The notes under the pieces were generated by a model that saw nothing but the letters and a program-made list of their open reading frames with translations, did not search any database and was not told the DNA's origin. This document shows positions 12,038-22,541 of a stretch of 64,000 nt of DNA, piece by piece (positions within the stretch are counted from its first letter, which is position 1; each line of letters opens with the position of its first letter). The position numbers were made by a program, and so were the translations under genes. Source of the DNA: Amorphophallus konjac (Eukaryota; Streptophyta; Magnoliopsida; Alismatales; Araceae); assembly GCA_022559845.1 (NCBI GenBank), contig CM040118.1, positions 233,911,224-233,975,223 on the forward strand, read 5' to 3'.

Positions 12038-14535
12038 CCTATTAGTATCTGTAATTACTTTTATAAAATCATCTCCACTATCCTAAACAACAGGTTAGCT
12101 GCTTTTCTTCCTAAGCTCATCTCTCTGGAACAGTCAGCATTTGTTAAAGGAAGGCAGATTGTGGAAAACATTGCATTAGCCCAAGAGTTGGTTCATGAGC
12201 TGGGCAGGAAGACTAGGGGTGAAAATTTTATGTTTAAACTTGATATGGCCAAGGAGTATGATCGTATTGAATGGGACATTCTATTTGCTGTCTTGAGGAA
12301 ATTTGGCTTCAGTTTTCAGTTTATTAAGATCATTGATAACATGTTGAATAATTGCTGGTTTTTAGTATTAGTGAATGGAGATATGGCAGGTTTTTTTAAA
12401 TCATCAAGGGGCATTTGCTAAGGTGATCCTATAGCACCTTCTCTATTTATCTGAGCCGAAGAAGTCCTTAGTAGATCCCTGAAGGAAGCCTTTAACTCTG
12501 GTAAGGTTGGGTGGTATGCTGGACCAAGGGGTTGCCCCAATATCTCGCATTTACTTTTTGCAGATGATACTCTCATTTTCAGCAATGCTTCTATGAATTC
12601 TATTCGTAGGCTTATTAAGATTTTTAAAGCATATGAGAGAGCTTCAGGATAGCTTATCAATGTCGAGAAGAGTGGATTCTTCATTCACAATAAAGCAAAG
12701 CCAGCCATTGCCCAACGAATTCAAGTTTCTACTGGCTTTTCTCAGCATACTTTACCTCACAAATACTTGGGTTATCCATTAGTTCTTGGCAGGAGTAAAA
12801 AAGTCCATTTTGCTGGGCTTATCACCTCAATTCAGAAATGTCTAGAGGGCTGGCAAGGCAGACTTCTATCTCAGGGAGGTAAGCTCACTCTTATTAAGCA
12901 TGTCCTGTCATCCATTCCCATTTATACCCTGGCATCATCCCCACTTCATACTGGAATTCACCAAAGTCTGGATAGATCTTTTGCTAAGTTTTTCTGGGGC
13001 TCCTCTTCCCATGGAAACAAACATCAATGGAAATCTTGGCAAGCCATTGGTAGACCTATTAGCTATGGAGGTCGTGGTGTTATGTCCCTTAGACAATTGG
13101 AATTAGCCTTGAGGGTTAAAATGTTGTGGAGAGCTATGCACAATAATTCACTGTGGGCAGTTTTTTCAGAGCTAAACACATCAAGCAAAGCCATATTATG
13201 GATGTCACTTTCAGAAACATGAAAGGTCATGGCAGAAGATGTTGGCTTCAAGCTAGAAACCTAATTGTACAGCACAAAAAAGTGATAATCAGATATGGAA
13301 CTTCTACCAATTTCTAGGTGGACAATTGGTTAGGCAATCAACCCCTGAATTCTTATGTCCCTGCTACAACTATCCTTAATCTCAATGCTTCAGTCAGTCA
13401 CTGCATTCAACAGCCGACATGTGAAGAAACACAGGTTATTGAATCATATGTACCAGCAGATGTTATTTCAGCTATCAAAACCACCAAGCTTTCACAACTA
13501 CATGACAAGGAGGTATGGAGTCTCTCATCATCTGGCCAATGTGTGGTGTCTTCTGTATATAAAGCAACCTACAGCAACTATCAATCTCAGCCTCAATTGC
13601 CCTGGAATCAACTGTGGTCTAAATGGCTGCCACCCAAAATCTCTTTGCTATTATGGAAGATTGCCAACAGCTGCATCCCATCTGATTCTACTGTGTAGTC
13701 TTTGGGAATTCAACTATGTTATAAATGCCATTGCTGTCTCCAACCCCAAAGGGAAACAACTAACCATATTTTCATTACCAGTGAAAAGGCTTCATTCCTT
13801 TGCTCGTCCCTCTATGATCTTGGTCTGCAGTTTGAAGGTTGTTCTGCTAGATCAAGGATCTTCAGTTCAGTCTCTCTTCTCAATCTGAAATCCTTGTATG
13901 GCCTCTTCTCTTTGGCCATCATTGGCTATAGTATGTGGGAGCTGTGGTCAGCCAGGAACTTGGCCAAACATGAAGACAAGCACATCTCTAAAAATAATTT
14001 GCTGTACAGCATTATTGTTCAGGCCAAACAAATTTGTGAACTATCAGATATAAGAGAAGATAAGTTTAGCAGGAGGAACACCCTTGCCCAATTCGATATC
14101 AAGGGAGCCAGCACTAGAAGATTTAAGCCGAAAATTGTTAAATGGCTAAACCCCCCCTGGCCACTGCTCAAATTAAACACTGACGGTGCCAGCAAGAGCT
14201 CTGGTGTTTCTGGTGGAGGTGGTGCTATTAGAGATGCAAAAGGTGACATACTTATTGCATTCTCTCATTTCTATGGGGCTTGTAACATCATCGTTGCCGA
14301 AGCAAGAGCTCTCCTAGATGGAATCAAATACCTGCTCACTGTTAATAATCAACCGGCCTTGATAGAATGTGATTCTAAAGTCCTTGTGCAGATTGTTACT
14401 AAACAGGTCCATTGCCCATGGATGATTCTTACTTATGTCAGAGAAATCTGGGAAATCTTTTCTCAGTGGGATTCTATCATTCATATCTTCAGAGAAGCCA
14501 ATGTTGTTGCTGATCTATTAGCTTCTCTAGCATGA
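12038..14535 (+). pseudogene. LINE ORF2 fragment: RT plus C-terminal RNase H
   Basis: ORF2 would copy LINE RNA at the target by target-primed reverse transcription. The endonuclease and first RT blocks are absent. Remaining blocks are PISICNYFYKII, the SAFVKGRQI segment, a degenerate FKLDMAKEYDRIEW, and LLFADDTLIF with the catalytic FADD (about 12556-12570). The plant-L1 C-terminal zf-RVT-like region follows, then an RNase H (about 14170-14530) with LNTDGASK, a Glu in AEARALLDG and ECDSK. Breaks: TAG at 12418-12420, further stops near 12455 and 12650, a frame change around 13222-13318 and a TAG at a Trp position near 13318. The C-terminal RNase H places it in the plant L1 group that acquired this domain. 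Confidence 0.85.
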
Positions 14536-14759
14536 ACCAATAAATGTAATCTTTTCTTTTCTTCTCTCGAGCTTCCCATGAACATTAAGGGTGCAGATCG
14601 GCTGGACAAGCTAGGTATGCCTAGCATTTGTATCATGTAATTAGCTATTTCTGTTATTTTCAATAAAATTAGCCTCCTAGTGGTATGATGGTTAAGTGTC
14701 TCCTTTCTAGAGGTGCACTTTCCATTGACCCCCTAGGCAGGGTTTTTCAAAAAAAAAAA
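12038..14759 (+). mobile_element. 5'-truncated L1-type LINE inserted in Tat integrase
   Basis: The insert begins inside the RT domain and ends in a run of 11 A at 14749-14759, so it is a truncated copy in the same orientation as its host. Gypsy integrase coding stops after NGLVENAN and resumes at 14760 with G-I-K-A-R-L. No target-site duplication is seen. Judging by Tat relatives, about four codons of the host are missing at the junction, which suggests a small target deletion. After the ORF stop (14533-14535) a 3' UTR of about 210 bp holds AATAAA near 14661 and a short tRNA-like stretch. Confidence 0.88.
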
Positions 14760-15264
14760 GGGCATCAAGGCAAGGCTGGGTAAGGCCAAGGGTAGCTGGC
14801 TCGAGGAATTGCCAAACGTACTTTGGTCGTACCGAACTACTCCAAGAACTGCCACCGGTGAGACTCCTTTCCAATTGGTGTACGGTACTGACGTCGTGAT
14901 TCCTTTGGAAGTCGGCAGCCCATCTCTCCGAGTCATCAACTTCTCGCCCAAGGCAAATGAGCAGAAATTGCCAGAGAACCTCAATATGGCAAGCAAGATA
15001 AGAGAGATCGTGAGCATCCTAGCCACAGAGTATCAGCGGCGCCTCACCCGATATTACAACGCCAAAGTCCGAGACAGACACTTCCACGTAGGAGACTTCA
15101 TCCTAAGGAAAGCCGAAGCCTCTCGACCAATGGAGGCGGTGGGAAAGCTGGCCCCTAATTGGGAAAGCCCCTACCGAGTGGTCGAGACGCTCGGGTATAC
15201 CATGAAAGGAACGCCTATCCCTCGGACATGGAACGCGACAACATTACGAAAATTCTATTTTTGA
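14760..15264 (+). pseudogene. Tat gypsy integrase C-terminal part
   Basis: Continuation of the integrase split by the LINE, in the same frame as the upstream pol. Visible blocks are ELPNVLWSYRTTPRTATGET, the TPFQLVYG segment, a helical NMASKIREI... region, and a C-terminal H-V-G-D-F-I-L-R-K with P-x-W-E-S-P-Y-R-V (the GPY/F-like module). The frame ends at TGA 15262-15264. No chromodomain follows, as expected for Tat. This stretch carries no internal stop. Confidence 0.88.
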
Positions 15265-15433
15265 GCATTATGGCAACAATTTTCCTTTCATTAATATTTT
15301 TCATACAGCAGATAGGCCACAGCCAATATAGTACATGTCACGCCCGTACTCTATACCATCGAGGTATTATCCGCTTTGGCCTACCGACCTCACGGTTTTA
15401 TCCCTTTATAACAGTGATCGGCTCCAGAATGGG

Positions 15434-15500
15434 GAACTTTCCAGGTAGGTCACCCATCCCATTACTACTCCCCATTAAGCTCGCTTAACTTCGGAGTTCT
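15434..15500 (-). repeat. 5S rRNA-derived block, copy 1
   Basis: The minus strand reads AGAACTCCGAAGTTAAGC, then GGATGGGTGACC, matching the middle and 3' part of plant 5S rRNA, including the region of the internal Pol III control elements. One base in the AAGCGWGC area and the G-rich arm differ from canonical 5S. It is a fragment, not a functional rRNA gene. Confidence 0.8.
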
Positions 15501-15608
15501 TTACAAGAAGTCACGTCCCGTACTCTATACCATCGAGGTATTGTCCGCTTTGGCCTACCGGCCTCACGATTTTATCTCTTTTTAACAGTGATCGGCTCCA
15601 GAATGGGG

Positions 15609-15674
15609 GACTTCCCGGGCAGGTCACCCATCCCAGTACTACTCCCCATTAAGCACGCTTAACTTCGGAGTTCT
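15609..15674 (-). repeat. 5S rRNA-derived block, copy 2
   Basis: Second copy of the same 5S segment, closer to consensus than copy 1: AAGTTAAGCGTGCTT, AGTAGTACTGGGATGGGTG and a CCCGGGAAGTCC stretch are all present. It is the copy nearest the LTR 5' end, as in ordinary Cassandra LTRs, so copy 1 is probably the duplicate. Confidence 0.8.
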
Positions 15675-15757
15675 TTCCAAGAACTGAGTCGATACTTGAA
15701 AAGGCGCCTCGATGATATAGAGTACAACTTTACTATATTTGAGGGTGTTACAGTACA

Positions 15758-16919
15758 CATCAAAAACAAAAATACTACATGCACTGGTACTATGACACGA
15801 GCTGATTACTCTACGATGTAGAAATTGGCTCTGGTAACGGGGTGGCTGACCCTACTTGCTCGGGAAACTCAGGGAAAAGATATCAGAGGAAAAATAGGAA
15901 GGAAAACAAGTGAAGGCCTCCTCTGCCAACTCTTTGGAAGGAGGCCAGAGGCCAAACAGAGAGCAAGCACCTCCAAGTGGTGCGAGCAACGACATCCTCC
16001 AAAGAGTGAAATAAGAGGGAGGAAGTTGGTTGAAGAGCAGAAGAGGGAGAAAAACCGAACGCCCCCTCGAAGAGGTGAGAGGGGCGGCGGGAAAGGAAGA
16101 CCGATGACGCTGGGTCATCAGCCCTCCGCGTGTCGGGCGGCATCCCGGAGAGTAGGAGAGAGCCCGTGGCCAGGCCCCTTCCTTCTTGCGCACCGCCTGG
16201 CAGCGGTCCAGAAGTTGGAAAGGTGCCCGTCGCGAGGCCTCCTTCCTTCTCCTACGCTGTCCGACCCGTCCTCCTTCTTCCTCCTACGCTGTCCGCCCCG
16301 TCCACTTTCCTTCTCCTGCGCCGGAGCAGCAGGAACGCCTTTGGAGGCCGCTAGGATCATCATCTTTCGAATCGCCCTCCATGTTTCGCTGATAATTCCC
16401 CAGCACAGAGACAGACGCTTTGCGAGAAGGGAGAAAGAGGAAGAACTGCGAGAAAAGCCTTAAACATTGAAGGGAGATGGAGGCGCCCTTCGGGACCTTT
16501 CATAGGCCGAAAGGGGAACCCTCGCCTTAATTAATTCTCCCCTCGAAAGAACGCGAAAGGCAGGAACCCTTCCCCAGGGGCAGTTACTCTGTTTCCCTCA
16601 ATAGCCCTTCCATAGGGACACGTGAAGTGGCAAGTCATTCAGAGCATGGAAAATTGGAAAGGCGCCAGTACCACGATAGTCGCTGTACGCGAGATATCCG
16701 TAAATAAAATTCCCACCTTTTTAGCAACTACAGATACGGTGGTCAAATCGTGCCAAAAGCGGTAAGAAACAGTCAACTCAGTGCTAAATATTATTGTCAT
16801 TATATATCGAAAGGGCAAACCTTACATGGCAATAAAAAAGAAAAAAGAAGTGGCACATCGAGCCCATTTTTCTCCTAATCTATGGAGATGGGGGGACTCC
16901 GAGAGGCCCACAGCCTTTC
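15758..16919. other. Tat spacer between pol and the antisense gene
   Basis: GC-rich, purine-rich sequence without recognisable domains. A plus-strand ORF of 212 codons (15825-16463) is low-complexity Arg/Pro/Ser and has no family resemblance; I treat it as chance. It would also be downstream or 3' UTR sequence of the antisense gene. Confidence 0.5.
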
Positions 16920-19314
16920 TTAAGGCTCGGCGGTTGAAGGATCCTCAGCACTAGAAGATCTACCCCCGATATCCTCGGCGACGGTCGGTCCAGACACTGA
17001 CCCCACTTGTGTGGGAACTGCCTTGACCGCGCGCCCTCTAGAGGTGACAGGAGCTGGCGATCCATCTGTTGAAACAGAGGTAGTCCTGCTCCCCCCTTCA
17101 CTCGATGATGAAGAAGGAGAATCGGTGGTATCCACGTCCGAGTCGTAGTGTTGCCCGAAAGGAAAGACAAGCTCGTCGGTCACCTGCTAGATGGAAAGAC
17201 AAGCTCGTCGGTTACCTGCTGCTGGGCCTCAATGACCGCGCGATGGAAGCCTTGAGCGAATCCCTTTCGCAGTCCTCGACAGTAGCCTAGCTTGTAATAC
17301 GAGAAGGTAGCCTTCTCGAGAACTACACGATAACCCTCCGAGCTTCTATATCGTTCGATCGCCTCCACCCCAGCTCTCTCCACTTCCTTCTCAAGCTCGG
17401 CTATCCTACGCTCAGACTCGAGCAACTTAATCTCAGTCTCGGACAACTTCGCCTCAACCTCAGTCCGCACGACCTCGGCTTCCCCCTATGCTCGCTCAGC
17501 CCCACGAACATGGTTGTTGAGCTCCTCTCGCTCGGCCCTCCACTGCTCGTAACGCTCAACCTGAGAACTACGTGCCTCTTCCAGGAGTTTGCTCTTCAGG
17601 TCGGCCATATAGCGAGCCTGGGATAGTTGCTCGGCCAGAATTCGAGCCTTCGCTTGGCTCGACCGAGTCTGAGCTTGGAGCGAGGCCACCTCTCGCCAAG
17701 AGACCTCGAGCTCGGAAGTCAATTGACCGATCCTCCGATCGGACTCAACGTGGACCTGAGAAACGGACCTCTCTTCACTGTCCAACCGAGCAAACAAATC
17801 AGTTATCTCGGCCCCCAGCTGGGCCATGATCAAGCTGCCCACCATAACCCTCTCGAAGAACAGAGAAGGGGGACCGCGTCTCATTTCTTCCCAATTCAGC
17901 GCAGACACCAAAGATCGGCACTGTTGATATAGAGAAGCCTGAACCGTGGAAGCACCAGCCGGAGGAGGGAGAGTCCTTTCTGGAAGGCTCGGGACTGGGG
18001 CATCCCCCCCAAGTGCCCCCATCTTCAGGATGACTTCGCTCGGCACGGGCTGGGATGTTGCCTTGCCCTGTGCCCCACCAGCCTTTGCCGGAGATTCGGA
18101 GGCTATCGCCTCTGCCCATGGTCTGGCAGGCTCGGTAACGGCTCCCCCGCCAGCAGCAGCCATCTCTGGCTCAATGGATGGGGGATTTGGGCGGCAAATC
18201 TCCACGGTTGACGGCTCCTCGGCCGGTCGAACCAGCTTCTCAGCTGCACGAACGACCCCCGCCTTCTTTAATTGCTTCTTCTCAGCGGTCAAGGCCTTCA
18301 TGGAGGACAGCAGCAGCCGCTCCTCATAGTCCTTGCGTTTGGCCCCACGGCGCTCAAGGGCATCTCCCCGAACCACCTGCTTGCCCCTATCTCGGGCACC
18401 GAAGGGCCCCCAGATGCTCGGGATTCACTCAGAGCAGGCGCCTCCTCCAGGTCGGCGATCTCCTGCTCCAACGGCTATTCCTCCTCATCATTTGTTCACC
18501 TTGAATCTAAACAACAGAAGCCAAATCATCAAAAAGAGGCCCACCTACCCGACTCGGAAGCAGAGACGCAGAGCCTTAGGGTTCTTACCTTGAGATGGCA
18601 CCGCGCGGGAAGGATAATCCTCGATGTTGGTCGTAGTCATCAACTCGGCGGTCGACCGGTGATTCTCTTGGAGAATCCTGATCTCGTCCTCAAGCTCCGA
18701 AGAAACCGCCGCCTGCTTCGATGGGATAGACGGATGGAAATTGACCGCCGTCGAGAAATCCCAGGGGGCGCCATCTACGGACAAATCCACCCAAAAAATT
18801 GGGTCTTCCACCCTTTGTGAGAAGAATCTTTGGCAGAAAGGGACACGCAGCTCCTTCCCCTCCTTGCCTGAAGATAGAAGAAGCTCTTACCCGCGTGGGT
18901 CTGCTCCTTCAACACAAAGAAAGAATTTAAAAGCTCCAACGAAGTGTGAAGCCCACACGAGCGGTAGAGAAAGAAGAAAGAAAGGATAAAAGTGTATGAG
19001 TTGGAGACAAACTGGACATGAGCCAGTCGGTAAAACTGAAGCAACCGTACGACAAAGGGGTGGAGGGGGAGACGAAAACTGCACTTCCAAGCTAAGAGGA
19101 AAGTACAGAAGAGGCCCGAACGATAGGCCAAGCTAGATTCATGAGGCTGCGACGGACAGAAAAAATACTTCCACGGCAGCCCATAATGCTTTTCCATCCT
19201 CTTCACTTCGGCCTCGCCCAACTCGCTGCGCATGGGGTGTTCAGGCTGCGGCACCAAACACCCAGCGCCCCGTTCGGCTTCTTGCACATCGGATACGGGA
19301 CGCTGATCCGCCAT
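16920..19314 (-). pseudogene. Tat antisense gene, PF04195-like with coiled coil
   Basis: The minus strand encodes the protein typical of Tat elements, opposite to gag-pol. From the start at 19314 come an acidic N-terminus, then FRLPLHPFVVRLLQFYRLAH, a G-W-K-x-x-F-F segment and, in another frame after a T-run near 18795, VDGAPWDF, all as in the putative gypsy-type transposon family PF04195. A donor CAAG/GTAAGAACC at about 18590 and an acceptor GTTGTTTAG near 18505 bound a probable intron. From 18376 to 17180 a long coiled coil follows, ending in a YYKLGYCRGLRKGFAQGF segment, then an acidic Ser-rich tail. Breaks: one stop near 17485 and a 32-bp tandem duplication (17161-17220) that shifts the tail frame. 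Its function is unknown. Confidence 0.72.
17161..17220. repeat. 32-bp tandem duplication in the antisense gene
   Basis: The unit ggaaagacaagctcgtcggt plus its right flank occurs at 17161 and again at 17193. A 32-bp period is not a multiple of three, so the copy shifts the reading frame of the acidic tail: both copies encode VTDELVFP but in different frames. Confidence 0.85.
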
Positions 19315-19776
19315 GGAAGAATGAGAGGAACATGAAAAGGAGAAAAAGAGCGCCGAATCAGACGATTCTGGAGAAGGTGGGAGCTAGCGAATCGTTGCCG
19401 CCGTAATCTCCGCAAGCTCTGCAAAGGCCTCCGCAAGTCGTTGTTCTTCCTGATCACCCTACGGCGCATGAGCCCTTCCTGAATACAAGTGCGATGAAGA
19501 GAGAAAACCCTAAACGAAGGCGGTTTGGAACGTAAGCACGCGCAATATTTATCTCCCCATAAGCTTGGCGGGAAACGACGCGACGTTCTGAACCCCAAAA
19601 TGGGGGCTCATCGTTTCGAATCAAATGAGTCATCATTACGGGCGTACTCCTAGGACAGCCGCATTAAGTTGCCCCTGTCAGAGATAGTTCCTCACCCAAA
19701 CCGAGCCACCAACGTCATCCCCATAACTGCAACTCATCTGAGCCCAATCTTGGCTCGGGAGTAGGCGGGGGACAAG
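19315..19776 (+). other. Tat region upstream of the antisense gene, with PPT
   Basis: No coding signal. At its right end gggagtaggcgggggacaag (about 19757-19776) is the best polypurine tract candidate, directly before a TGGAGAG that could open the 3' LTR. On the minus strand the region would hold the promoter of the antisense gene; I see no clear TATA box. Confidence 0.45.
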
Positions 19777-20482
19777 TGGAGAGGGGGAAAATCTACAGCC
19801 CACGAGCACGGCCCAACTAGGTCCAATCTGACCAAACTAGGCCCAGCTCCCCAAAGTGACAACCTCGTTCTGGGCCTACTAACTTTAAGCCCAAAACTTA
19901 CTCAGATCAGCACTTCCTAGGTGACCCTGAGGTCTGAAAGTCTGAGCGACAGATCGGTTACGAAGGCCTCTACTGGGACCCAACGTAGGCCATTCGGGGT
20001 ATGCCCCATCGCTCAGGAGAGAACTCCGAGTGAGCGTCTTGAGCCCGGATCGACTGTTGGAAGCTTATCTGAGCATCCGTTATGCACCCAACAGGAGCAG
20101 GGAACTACAAGGGATAACGGCATAAAGAGCCCACTATAAGGACGTAACCTCCCCAAAATCCCCTCAGTACCCCAGGCTCTTACGTTAAACGGATTGCTAT
20201 ATAAATCCCAAGGAGACCCTCCAAAAAGGTAAGCGAGCATCCTGAGAGAAAACTACCACACCTCTTGGTGGAGAATAATCTCGCGCCCTTTCCTTCTCCT
20301 ATCACCTCTCTTCGCATCCGTGCTCTATCACATTTGATGACTTAGGCATCGGAGGGTTTTCCCCGGGGTTCCATCCCTGGGCACCTCAGACCTATTTCCC
20401 CTCTTGCAGATTATACATGCGCGGTGACCGTGACCAAAGATTCCTTCGGGGTCTCACGGCTCAGGAGCAGCGTGAGATTACC
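19777..20482 (+). repeat. Probable 3' LTR of the Tat element, left part
   Basis: It follows the polypurine tract, opens with TG and contains the R-region style stretch tgacttaggcatcggagggt (about 20338-20357) that I associate with Tat LTRs. The family A complex interrupts it at 20483, with target duplication TTACC at 20478-20482. The 5' LTR is not in the window, so boundaries are unverified. Confidence 0.5.
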
Positions 20483-22541
20483 TGATGGGGGCATCTCTCG
20501 CCCCTTATATTTTCAAAACCCCGGTTGCCCGCCAGCATGGTTCCATTACGTCCGTCACATTTTTCTGAGTCAATTCATGTAATTTTCATATTTTCTTTGA
20601 GTCATAATTATGTAATTTTCTATTTATTTGAGTCTTGTACCTAGGTTAATAAGTCATTTACCTAGGTTAAGTTTCATTAGGTTGATAGATTAGTTTATGG
20701 GCCCAATTCATTGGGGTAGGCCCAAAGACGCCCCCCTTCCCTTGGTTATTTGTCATTGTGTTAAGAGTCAGGGTCTTTTTGTAAAATATGGGTTGCCCAC
20801 ATATAGGACCCCATTTCCCCCCATTTGAATCAATGAATGAATGAATGAATGAAAATTTGAATTCTCTAGTGTCCAACTTAAATCTTCTTCTTTTGGTGAG
20901 AAGCTAATTGAGTGGGTGAGAAGCCCCTACCCCCCTCTCTCTCTACCCCTCTCTCTAAAAAGTCATTTTCTCTCTCCTCCACTTTCTCTCTCTAAAACCT
21001 ATGCCCCTTTCTCTCTCCTCCCCTCCCAACCACCTTTTCTCTCTCCTCTTCCCTCCATTAAGGTCATTCCAACTACCCCAACTCTCGCTACTCCACCCCA
21101 AGTCCCAAGAGACCCTCCACCAATCCATACTCCACCACCCAACCACCAACTACCCAATCCCCTTCCCTAAGCACCCTCTCATCTCCCAAGGGAGACTTCT
21201 CCACTCCCTAAGCACCCCTTCCCTTCCCCAATACAACCCCTCCCATCCCCAAGATAAAAAAAATTAACCCCACCCTTTAACCTATTTTCAAATATCCTTT
21301 CCCTCTCTCCCTTCCAACCAAATTCGCAGCCCCCACTCCCACCATCTGTTGGACCCCCTTCCAGACCCTATTCTCCCCCTCTCACACCTTAGAACACCCC
21401 CTCCAAGGCCCCCGTACAACTAGGGGTCACTCCCACACTCATCCACCCCCATTTCCCCTCCCATATACCCCATTTCCCCCATCATCTTCAACCTATAGTT
21501 CCTAGTTCACAGGCAGCAGAGGAACACCCTGTTGCAGAGCCTGCCACATCTTCACCGGGAAGTTTCAGAGGACATACCATATACCATCGGAAGCATCTGC
21601 CTGTCTTCTTCGCAACGGCGGTGGTTTTGTCGTCGTCCGAGCACCGTGCTACCCGGGAGAGCATTTCTCCCTCGACTGCGCGAAGCTTCCCTGGCAGAGC
21701 ATCTGAACCTGATTGGAAGCTCTACTGCGGCGATTCTAGGACACATCTTGATGAGAGTTCTTCTACAAAAATCTTCTTCTATGAGTCTACATTCAGAATC
21801 AAGAAGCAGAGCTCTGTTTGGCGACCGGGGTGAAGAGTTATCATTTTCTTCCTCCTGGTGCGCGGTTCTGCCTCCTGTCAGTCTGCTCCGACCCCCCCTC
21901 AGTGTTTGAGTTCTAACGATCTACTCCGACATCATCTGGCGTCCCCGTTGCTTGCGTTTCGAAGAGGGCTCGTCAATGGTTCCAACGGTACCAGCCGTAC
22001 TCAAATTGAAACTGTGGAGCGCCCATGATACCTTCATATTCCTGCTGTTGAAGCTCTGCAACAGTCAAAATCAGAAACTTGCGGCCTTGTTCAAGCTTCT
22101 GCCCCGACCGGCACCGGTGACCAGAGAAATCAGAATAATTCTGGAGTCATCCCGTACTAGTTACGAAGAATCTCCAACTGGTGTCGTCATCAAAAAAATT
22201 CCGGAGTGGTCGCAGCGTCAAAACAATCAACTGCCAGTTCAGAAGCACAGAGAGTGATCAGATTCGACATCGGCTTTCTTTCTTTGCTTATAGCTCAAAT
22301 TCACCCCTCCCCGCTTGGCCGACTGAAGGCCCCTTCCCTACGTGGAGGTCATTTGAATGTAATATTAATTAACTCCCACCCCAATATCCCTCCTCCTGTG
22401 AGAGGTGTAGTTTTGTAATCAATAAATAGGTCATGCTGCCCCGAGGCGGAGTGTGGGGATCCCCTCGCCTCCCCGCTCGCCCACGTCTCCGAGCGGGAAC
22501 ACCTTTGGCTTTGCTGGCCCTCTACCAGCAAGGGCCCAGCC

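Larger units (their letters stand above)
15336..15752 (-). mobile_element. Cassandra-like solo LTR with doubled 5S module
   Basis: Read on the minus strand it begins TGTAACACCC and ends GGGCGTGACA, and the 5 bp GTACA flank both sides (15331-15335 and 15753-15757). Inside are two blocks matching part of plant 5S rRNA in sense on the minus strand. The unit containing the 5S block and the adjoining sequence is repeated with a period of 174 bp (the gtactctataccatcgagg marker at 15346 and 15520). Cassandra TRIM elements are known to carry 5S-derived promoter sequence in their LTRs; the internal duplication is what stands out. No internal domain or second LTR is present, so it is solo. Confidence 0.82.
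7150..20482 (+). mobile_element. Tat-lineage Ty3/gypsy retrotransposon, interrupted
   Basis: Order on the plus strand is gag, protease, RT, RNase H, a second archaeal-type RNase H, then integrase. A long antisense coding region and a probable 3' LTR starting near 19777 follow. Two RNase H domains plus an antisense PF04195-like gene are the hallmark of the Tat lineage. Insertions: a LINE at 12038-14759, a Cassandra-like solo LTR at 15336-15752, and the family A complex at 20483-53004, after which the LTR probably resumes at 53010. The 5' LTR and PBS are not seen; the left limit is set only by where gag homology begins. Many in-frame stops show an old, dead copy. Confidence 0.82.

Noticed and set aside
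15434..15674. 5S rRNA genes
   Set aside because: Only the middle/3' part of 5S is present and it sits inside TG...CA LTR ends with a target duplication, so it is Cassandra-type sequence.
15825..16463. 212-codon plus-strand ORF in the Tat spacer
   Set aside because: Arg/Pro/Ser-rich low complexity in a GC-rich region, no domain, overlapping minus-strand frames equally long. Probably chance.
20826..20850. AATG microsatellite as a CRISPR-like or regulatory array
   Set aside because: Simple (AATG)n run present in each family A LTR; no spacers.
21532..21909. 125-codon ORF recurring in all three family A LTRs
   Set aside because: It lies in LTR leader sequence, is not equally open in the three copies (frame and start shift at 28059 and 40758), and resembles no known family.
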